6,941 nt of DNA from Myxococcales bacterium (GTDB lineage: Bacteria; Myxococcota; Polyangia; Fen-1088), in NCBI GenBank assembly GCA_003153875.1, contig PMBY01000477.1, positions 1-6,941 on the forward strand, written 5' to 3'. Of the stretch, positions 4,881 to 6,941 are shown one piece after another; position 1 is the stretch's first letter, and every line of letters begins with the position of its first letter. The notes under the pieces are model-generated. The model had not been told where the DNA came from. It did not search any database and was given only the letters and a program-made list of their open reading frames with translations. The translations under genes and the position numbers were made by a program.

Positions 4881-6530
4881 CTACGGACTTGTGACGAGGG
4901 CGTTGTTGTGGAACGGGTACCAGTGGAACTCCTCACTGGATGTGTCCAAGGACCAGGCAACCAGCGTGCCATTCATCGCTCCGTACCTCAACATCGTGGT
5001 CGCAAGAGGCGCTAGAACCGAGCCGGGCACTGTGACTGAATCCGTCTCGAAATACATGGCCTCATAGAGATTCCAAAGCGTCGAGGATCCTTGAATGTTG
5101 CCAAACTTGAACCCCGCATTCTGAATCTTGACGGACGTGCCACTCACGTTTATCAAGACGGTTCTGCCGGCCGGAACGTTGAACTGGATCGACGAAGCCT
5201 TGGCAAGGTCGGCGCCCGTAACTGCGAACACGACGGGATTGGCATTGCCAGTGTAGGACATTATGAAGTTGCAGTAGGATGGACCATTCTGGTAGCAGGT
5301 CACGGTGCCACTCTTCGCGTACTTGCTGAGTGCGGTGGACATCCCCTGCAGCTTCTCGATGGCCATTTGAAAATCGATCGGGTTGGTGTCTGATTCTGTC
5401 TTCACCCAGTGCCCAGTGTCTTTGAACGATGGCGTCACTGTGGAATCGACGGTAGCCGTTCTGTAAGGTCCGTAGTACGTCGTGCCGCCCGACACCTTGT
5501 TACTCGTGCCGAACAAGGTGCCCCACCAGAGGGCCAGATCGCCGACGCCGGCCACAAGCGGGACGGGCATCTTCGAATCTCCATTGATGAGGAAGGACGC
5601 CGCGTAGAGACCTCCGGTCATAGACGGCGGATAGGAGGGGCTATAGAAACTATTTACGTAGTCGTACGGGCCACCTCCGTGCACCGCCACCGGCCCGCGC
5701 ACGTCGTTGAGGTTTCTGGCCTGCAGATAGCTAAAGATACTGAAGTCCATCGGATACCGCTGGGTCGTTTTTCCAATGGTTCCCTGGTTCCACGCGGCAG
5801 TCCCTGGCGCGGCACAGATCCCCCCAGTGCAAGTAGGAGAGACGCCGTTGGCCCAGATCTGCCGGTGTCGGTACCAGGAGTTTTCGCCACCAGGCACCGA
5901 GACGGAGCTCCCAGCCTGCGGGACGCTGCCTGACGTAGTCAGCACGGCATCCCGGGAATTCTTGACGATCCCCGTGTCTGGGTTCCAGTCCCAGGTCTGC
6001 AGTTCATCGCTGTCGTCATCGGTGCATGGAACCAGCGCGACTAGGCCTTGGGTGGTGGGCCCCAGGGCCGCAACGCAAAGACCATCCATGGGGCTGATCC
6101 TGCCGGTAGCGCGATCATAGCTCCAGCTCTGACTTGCTTTCACGGAGGCACAATTACCCTTGGGAAACGCGTTCCACTTCGCCGAGAGGCAGAGGGAGGG
6201 ATTCGAGCCCAGGTGAATGAGCTGGTCCGTTGCCGCCAGGTCGGGCTGGCCAGAGGTGATGATCTTGAGAGAATGGATCATTCTTTGCAGCGCGAATACC
6301 ACGGGAAGGTTGTCGTGGTCGATTGTGCCTGCAGCACTCGCTTCCGCATCCTCGTAGGCGACTCTCGACGCGTAGCTGGGAACCAGTCCGTTCGCAACGG
6401 TGCCATAGGCGTAGTCGTCACAGAGGGGGAAATCCGGGTGGGACTGAGTGACGGGCCACTGTACCCAAGACCGGGATTCACTGCACGAAAAGTAGAAGCA
6501 GCTGCACCCTCCCTGGCCGCAACTGGTCAC
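4881..6530 (-). CDS. Ricin-type beta-trefoil lectin plus choice-of-anchor A domain protein, N-terminus probably incomplete
   Basis: 549 residues from the GTG at 6530. The first 40 residues are cysteine-rich (CGQGGCSCFYFSC) and unrecognised. Residues about 105-228 look like a ricin-type carbohydrate-binding trefoil: NPSLCLSAKW, then QSW (134-136), QTW (178-180) and QIW (224-226) mark three repeats, with cysteine pairs at 114/127 and 152/169. Residues about 262-542 match the choice-of-anchor A domain: FSIFSYLQARNLNDVRGPVAVHGG near its start, then VVFAVTGADLAKASSIQFNV, GRTVLINVSGTSVKIQ, GSVLAPLA, MNGTLVAWSL and EFHWYPF at its end. Such proteins are extracellular. No C-terminal anchor (PEP-CTERM, LPXTG, transmembrane) follows; the chain stops nine residues after the domain. 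No signal peptide and no Shine-Dalgarno sequence are visible at the GTG. The frame stays open upstream to a TGA at 6624-6626 without an ATG, GTG or TTG start. The true 5' end may be lost or frameshifted. Confidence 0.75.
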   Translation of the reverse strand: MTSCGQGGCSCFYFSCSESRSWVQWPVTQSHPDFPLCDDYAYGTVANGLVPSYASRVAYEDAEASAAGTIDHDNLPVVFALQRMIHSLKIITSGQPDLAATDQLIHLGSNPSLCLSAKWNAFPKGNCASVKASQSWSYDRATGRISPMDGLCVAALGPTTQGLVALVPCTDDDSDELQTWDWNPDTGIVKNSRDAVLTTSGSVPQAGSSVSVPGGENSWYRHRQIWANGVSPTCTGGICAAPGTAAWNQGTIGKTTQRYPMDFSIFSYLQARNLNDVRGPVAVHGGGPYDYVNSFYSPSYPPSMTGGLYAASFLINGDSKMPVPLVAGVGDLALWWGTLFGTSNKVSGGTTYYGPYRTATVDSTVTPSFKDTGHWVKTESDTNPIDFQMAIEKLQGMSTALSKYAKSGTVTCYQNGPSYCNFIMSYTGNANPVVFAVTGADLAKASSIQFNVPAGRTVLINVSGTSVKIQNAGFKFGNIQGSSTLWNLYEAMYFETDSVTVPGSVLAPLATTMLRYGAMNGTLVAWSLDTSSEEFHWYPFHNNALVTSP

Positions 6531-6662
6531 CGGGTAGCAGTAGTGGAACGGCTTGGGAGGGTGAACGAGATTGAGATGAGCCTGCAGGCACTGCCAGGTA
6601 GCCGTTAGCGGCCATGAGCACTCTCACAACTCCTAGGTTGGCTTGCGACCCGACTTTCCCGG

Positions 6663-6941
6663 TTAGGACTTCTTCGACAACGGAGGCGCACCGAGCGCGG
6701 CCAGGTCAGCGAGATCTTTCGGGCGGCCGGAAGCGGCCTTGTTGCGGAACAATTCGTCGCGTCCGATCACGGGCACGGTGAGACCCTCGATTGCCACCGT
6801 CAGGCGAGAGGGCCAGGCCTGCTCGAAGGTCACGCCGCTGATCCCAGTCATCACATCAATGCGACTGGGCGCCACTCCCATCTGGAAGACGGTATCGGCG
6901 GTCGCGAGATCGTCTTCGGTCAGGTCAAGCAGTGCGGCGCC
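6663..6941 (-). CDS. DUF6036-like nucleotidyltransferase family protein, C-terminal part
   Basis: The frame is open to the right edge of the window, so only the last 92 residues are seen; the internal ATG at 6881 is not the true start. It reads LTEDDLATADTVFQMGVAPS, then RIDVMTGISGVTFEQAW, VPVIGRDELFRNKAASGRPKDLADLAAL and stop TAA at 6663. This is the C-terminal pattern of a common small nucleotidyltransferase-like family (DUF6036 / AbiEii-related in my recollection): 'Gv.P.RIDll..isGv.F..aW' and 'vigr.dLi.NK.A.GRpKDlaDv'. The nucleotidyl transfer core (GSxxxxD) would be upstream. Members often sit with a small partner gene and may behave like toxin-antitoxin components, but that cannot be judged here. 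It lies on the same strand as the lectin gene, 132 bases upstream of that gene's annotated start. Confidence 0.75.
   Translation of the reverse strand, partial: GAALLDLTEDDLATADTVFQMGVAPSRIDVMTGISGVTFEQAWPSRLTVAIEGLTVPVIGRDELFRNKAASGRPKDLADLAALGAPPLSKKS

Noticed and set aside
6048..6608. Plus-strand frame of 186 codons opposite the lectin gene
   Set aside because: The minus strand encodes clear lectin and choice-of-anchor A motifs; the plus frame shows none.
1..6941. tRNA, rRNA, riboswitch, CRISPR array or phage attachment site
   Set aside because: I found no sequence with the expected conserved elements when reading by eye; a covariance-model search could still find something weak.

Overview
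The window suggests a high-GC, Gram-negative bacterium of the myxobacterial/Deltaproteobacteria type. The clues are an exported lipoprotein with a type II lipobox, a ricin-type lectin fused to a choice-of-anchor A domain, an RCC1-repeat remnant ending in a CxLxxDGxVxCWG-like motif, and abundant gene remnants. This placement is inferred from protein style only; there is no rRNA or other marker.

Layout. Positions 3-131 hold a C-terminal scrap of a class A penicillin-binding protein, ended by an in-frame TGA. Positions 218-1858 (+) encode a predicted surface lipoprotein: signal peptide and lipobox, a carboxypeptidase-regulatory-like beta domain, a stalk of 31 uninterrupted collagen-like Gly-X-Y triplets, then two divergent modules that resemble the C-terminal half of Hcp, the type VI secretion tube protein. 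Two perfect hairpins follow at 1872-1929. Positions 2162-2935 (-) encode an L-aspartate dehydrogenase-like protein (nadX type). A short RCC1-repeat remnant lies at 3079-3180. Positions 3241-4395 (+) encode an AAA_14/DUF4143 ATPase with a C-terminal PD-(D/E)XK-like motif, preceded by a perfect 6-bp inverted repeat that touches its start region. Its last two codons lie inside the left arm of a 266-bp MITE-like element (4390-4655) with 18-bp terminal inverted repeats and CACAGAG-type arms. Positions 4881-6530 (-) encode the lectin/choice-of-anchor A protein, whose 5' end looks damaged because no signal peptide or ribosome binding site is visible. Positions 6663-6941 (-) hold the C-terminal 92 residues of a DUF6036-like nucleotidyltransferase that runs off the window.

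The genes do not form an operon. Strands alternate (+, -, +, -, -), spacers are long, and no common pathway links them. The window reads as an accessory region: one intracellular metabolic enzyme, an ATPase of a scattered family, two surface or secreted modular proteins, and at least two dead gene ends. The two most interesting items are the collagen-stalk lipoprotein carrying tandem Hcp-like modules and the inverted-repeat element that overlaps the ATPase stop codon.
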